From assembly GCA_949318235.1 (NCBI GenBank), contig OX439135.1, positions 27,722,587 to 27,786,586 of the forward strand: a stretch of DNA of 64,000 bases, written 5' to 3'. This document shows, piece after piece, positions 60,735-64,000 of this stretch. Positions within the stretch are counted from its first letter, which is position 1. Each line of letters begins with the position of its first letter. Below the pieces are notes generated by a model. It had not been told where the DNA came from. It worked only from the letters and a program-made list of their open reading frames with translations, and made no database searches. The position numbers were made by a program, and so were the translations under genes. The DNA is from Ecdyonurus torrentis. Its lineage: Eukaryota > Arthropoda > Insecta > Ephemeroptera > Heptageniidae.

Positions 60735-63127
60735 TGTTAAGTTGTGGTTTTAAAATAAATTGATGCAAAACGCTCTATAGTACTAAATTCATCTCTAGAA
60801 ACAAAATTGAGAAAAAAATTTTTTCGAAAAAAATTGTGTTTTTCAGTTTCTGAAAACGATTTTTGATGATATCTCAGAAACTAATAATGCTACAGACTTA
60901 CGGTTTGAACTGAAATGTATCACTTTGAAATGTCTTATGAAAAGTTTATAACACTTTAGTCGCAAAAACTAAAACTTTCTTAGTATTTGAGAATTTTCGA
61001 ATTTTCTTACCGAAGTCTATAGAATTGTAGCCCATATGAAGAAAAAAAAGTTTGTAACTCGAGTTCTAATTGAGATGTAAAGTTGTGGTTTTGAAATAAA
61101 GTGATGCAAAACGCTCTACAGTACTAAATTCACCTCTAGAAACAAAATTGAGAAAAAAAAATTTTCGAAAAAAATTGTGTTTTTCAGTTTCTGAAAACGA
61201 TTTTTGATGATATCTCAAGAACTAATAATGCTACAGACCTACGGTTTGAACTGAAATGTATCACTTTGAAATGTCTTATATAAGGTTTATTACACTTTAG
61301 TCGCAAAAAAAAAAAACTTTCTAAGTTTTTGAGAATTTTCGTATTTTCTTACTGAAGTCTATAGCATTGTAGACCATATGAAGAAAAAAAAAAAGTTTGT
61401 AACTCGAGTTCTAATTGAGATGTAAAATTGTGGTTTTGAAATAAAATTATGCAAAACGCTCTATAGTACTAAATTCACCTCTAGAAAAAAAAATTGAGAA
61501 AAAAAAAGTTTCGAAAAAAATTGTGTTTTTCAGATTCTGAAAACGATTTTTGATGATATCTCAGAAACTAATAATGCTACAGACTTACGGTTTGAACTGA
61601 AATGTATCACTTTGAAATGTCTTATGAAAAGGTTATATAACTTTAGTCGCAAAAACTAAAACTTTCTCAGTTTTTGAGAATTTTCGAATTTTCTTACCGA
61701 AGTCTATAGCATTGTAGCCCATATGAAGAAATAAAAAGTTTGTAACTCGAGTTCTAATTGAGATGGTAAGTTGTGGTTTTGAAATAAAGTGTTGCAAAAT
61801 GCTCTATAGTACTAAATTCACCTCTAGAAACAAAATTGAGAAAAAAAAAATTTCGAAAAAAATTGTGTTTTTAGATTCTGAAAACGATTTTTGATGATAT
61901 CTCAGAAACTAATAATGCTACAGACTTACGGTTTGAACTGAAATGTATCACTTTGAAATGTCTTATGAAAAGTTCATAACACTTTAGTCGCAAAAACTAA
62001 AACTTTCTTAGTATTTGAGAATTTTCGAATTTTCTTACCGAAGTCTATAGCATTGTAGCCCATATGAAGAAAAAAAAAGTTTGTAACTCGAGTTCTAATT
62101 GAGATGTAAAGTTGTGGTTTTGAAATAAAGTGATGCAAAACGCTCTATAGTACTAAATTCACCTCTAGAAACAAAATTGAGAAAAAAAATTTTTCGAAAA
62201 AAATGTGTTTTTCAGTTTTTGAAAACGATTTTTGATGATATCTCAAAAACTAATAATGCTACAGACTTACGGTTTGAACTGAAATGTATCATTTTGAAAT
62301 GTCTTATGAAAAGTTTATAACACTTTAGTCGCAAAAACTAAAACTTTCTTAGTATTTAAGAATTTTCGAATTTTCTTACCGAAGTCTAAAGCATTGTAGC
62401 CCATATGAAGAAAAAAAAAGTTTGTAACTCGAGTTCTAATTGAGATGTAAAGTTGTGGTTTTGAAATAGTGATGCAAAACGCTCTATAGTACTAAATTCA
62501 CCTCTAGAAACAAAATTGAGAAAAAAAAATTTTCGAAAAAAATTGTGTTTTTCAGTTTCAGAAAACGATTTTTGATGATATCTCAGAAACTAATAATGCT
62601 ACAGACTTATGGTTTGAACTGAAAAGTATCACTTTGAAATGTCTTATGAAAAGTTTATAACACTTTAGTCGCAAAAACTAAAACTTTCTCAGTTTTTGAG
62701 AAGTTTCGAATTTTCTTACCAAAGTCTAAAGCATTGTAGCCCATATGAAGAAAAAAAAAGTTTGTAACTTGAGTTCTAATTGAGATAGAAAGTTGCGGTT
62801 TTGAAATAATGTGATGCAAAACGCTCTATAGTACTAAATTCACCTCTAGAAACAAAATTGAGAAAAAAAAAATTTCGAAAAAAATTGTGTTTTTCAGATT
62901 CTGAAAACGATTTTTGATGATATCTCAGAAACTAATAATGCTACAGACTTACGGTTTGAACTGAAATGTATCACTTTGAAATGTCTTATGAAAAGTTTAT
63001 AACACTTAAGTCGCAAAAATTAAAACTTTCTCAGTTTTTGAGAACTTTCGAATTTTCTTACCGAAGTCTATAGCATTGTAGCTGATATGAAGAAAAAAAA
63101 AGTTTGTAACTCGAGTTCTAATTAAGA
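60735..63127 (-). repeat. 2.39-kb (7-monomer) higher-order repeat, copy 2
   Basis: Second unit. The first half repeats the variants of copy 1 in order (AAATTATGCAAAACGC, then ATGGTAAGTTG). From about 61.8 kb it instead matches 51.9-53.2 kb, so it is a mosaic. Confidence 0.7.
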
Positions 63128-64000
63128 TGTTAAGTTGTGGTTTTAAAATAAATTGATGCAAAACGCTCTATAGTACTAAATTCATTTCTAGAAACAAAAT
63201 TGAGAAAAAATTTTTTTCGAAAAAAATTGTGTTTTTCAGTTTCTGAAAACGATTTTTGATGATATCTCAGAAACTAATAATGCTACAGACTTACGGTTTG
63301 AACTGAAATGTATCACTTTGAAATGTCTTATGAAAAGTTTATAACACTTTAGTCGCAAAAACTAAAACTTTCTTAGTATTTGAGAATTTTCGAATTTTCT
63401 TACCGAAGTCTATAGCATTTTAGCCCATATGAAGAAAAAAAAAGTTTGTAACTCGAGTTCTAATTGAGATGTAAAGTTGTGGTTTTGAAATAAAGTGATG
63501 CAAAACGCTCTATAGTACTAAATTCACCTCTAGAAACAAAATTGAGAAAAAAATTTTTTCGAAAAAAATTGTGTTTTTCAGTTTCTGAAAACGATTTTTG
63601 ATGATATCTCAAAAACTAATAATGCTACAGACTTACGGTTTGAACTAAAATGTATCACTTTGAAATGTCTTATATAAGGTTTATTACACTTTAGTCGCAA
63701 AAACTAAAACTTTCTCAGTTTTTGAGAATTTTCGATTTTTCTTACCGAAGTCTATAGCATTGTAGCCCATATGAAGAAATAAAAAGTTTGTAACTCGAGT
63801 TCTAATTGAGATGGTAAGTTGTGGTTTTGAAATAAAGTGATGCAAAACGCTCTATAGTACTAAATTCACCTCTAGAAACAAAATTGAGAAAAAAAATTTT
63901 CGAAAAAAATTGTGTTTTTCAGATTCTGAAAACGATTTTTGATGATATCTCAAAAACTAATAATGCTACAGACTTACGGTTTGAACTGAAATGTATCATT

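Larger units (their letters stand above)
38371..64000 (-). repeat. Inverted Sat341 array, block 11 (~75 monomers, runs off window)
   Basis: 25.6 kb of ~341-bp monomers on the opposite strand to blocks 1-10 (landmarks read GCATTGTAGCCCATATG, CTCGAGTT, CCTCTAGAAAC). No Sat53, LTR element or MITE interrupts it. Variant monomers recur at long intervals, giving higher-order repeats. Open frames of 68-108 codons are the monomer read through and are not genes. Confidence 0.95.

Noticed and set aside
38371..64000. CENP-B box in Sat341 (from ACTTCGGTAAGAAAA)
   Set aside because: It has TTCG but lacks the required CGGG half at the right distance. Centromere function cannot be claimed from sequence alone.
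1..64000. Telomeric repeats, rRNA, tRNA genes
   Set aside because: No TTAGG or TTAGGG runs and no rRNA or tRNA-like segments were noticed. The tRNA-Leu similarity is limited to primer sites.

Overview
This window is eukaryotic satellite DNA with no supportable protein-coding gene. The sequence is AT-rich. It is built almost entirely from two tandem-repeat families, plus one family of non-coding LTR retrotransposon and one hAT-type MITE. The setting fits heterochromatin (pericentromeric, subtelomeric or sex-chromosome). Nothing fixes the species. The LTR element with a tRNA-Leu-type primer site and the hAT MITE would suit an arthropod, but that is a guess.

Repeat families (my names). Sat53 is a 53-bp monomer that usually carries TGACGTCA followed by TCACTGACTATCAACTTGAC. 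Sat341 is a ~341-bp monomer with long T/A runs, CTCGAG, CATATGGGCTACAATGC and TTTCTAGAGG landmarks.

Layout. From 1 to 38370 both satellites run in the forward orientation and alternate: Sat53 blocks (up to 2.8 kb) enclose ten Sat341 blocks. Every Sat341 block starts and ends at the same two junctions, so block lengths follow 251 + n x ~341 bp (n = 2, 6, 1, 5, 1, 5, 1, 0, 1, 0). A non-coding LTR element sits in Sat53 three times: 7421-9132 (3' part lost), 11979-15536 and 20748-24304. A 528-bp MITE with an 8-bp target duplication sits in Sat341 at 16379-16906 and 25149-25676. The second copies of both insertions lie ~8.77 kb from the first, so they were copied by tandem duplication of a large unit (9133-18154 and 18155-26924), not by new transposition. 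A second tandem duplication of 3.81/3.86 kb covers 28248-35924.

At 38370 Sat53 ends and Sat341 switches to the opposite strand. It then runs unbroken to the window end (25.6 kb, about 75 monomers) as a higher-order array. A 163-bp deleted monomer recurs six times, a 48-bp variant segment three times, and the large repeat periods are ~5.8-6.9 kb and 2.39 kb.

Inferred history: one composite of Sat53 and Sat341 formed first; the LTR element and MITE then inserted; unequal exchange amplified the filled units; the inverted Sat341 array was homogenised separately. Uninserted paralogues of both target sites survive at 3344-3347 and 4176-4183. The most interesting leads are the fixed inter-satellite junctions, the CRE-like palindrome shared by Sat53 and the LTR, the matched splice-like signals in each Sat341 monomer, and the exon-like island in the LTR element.
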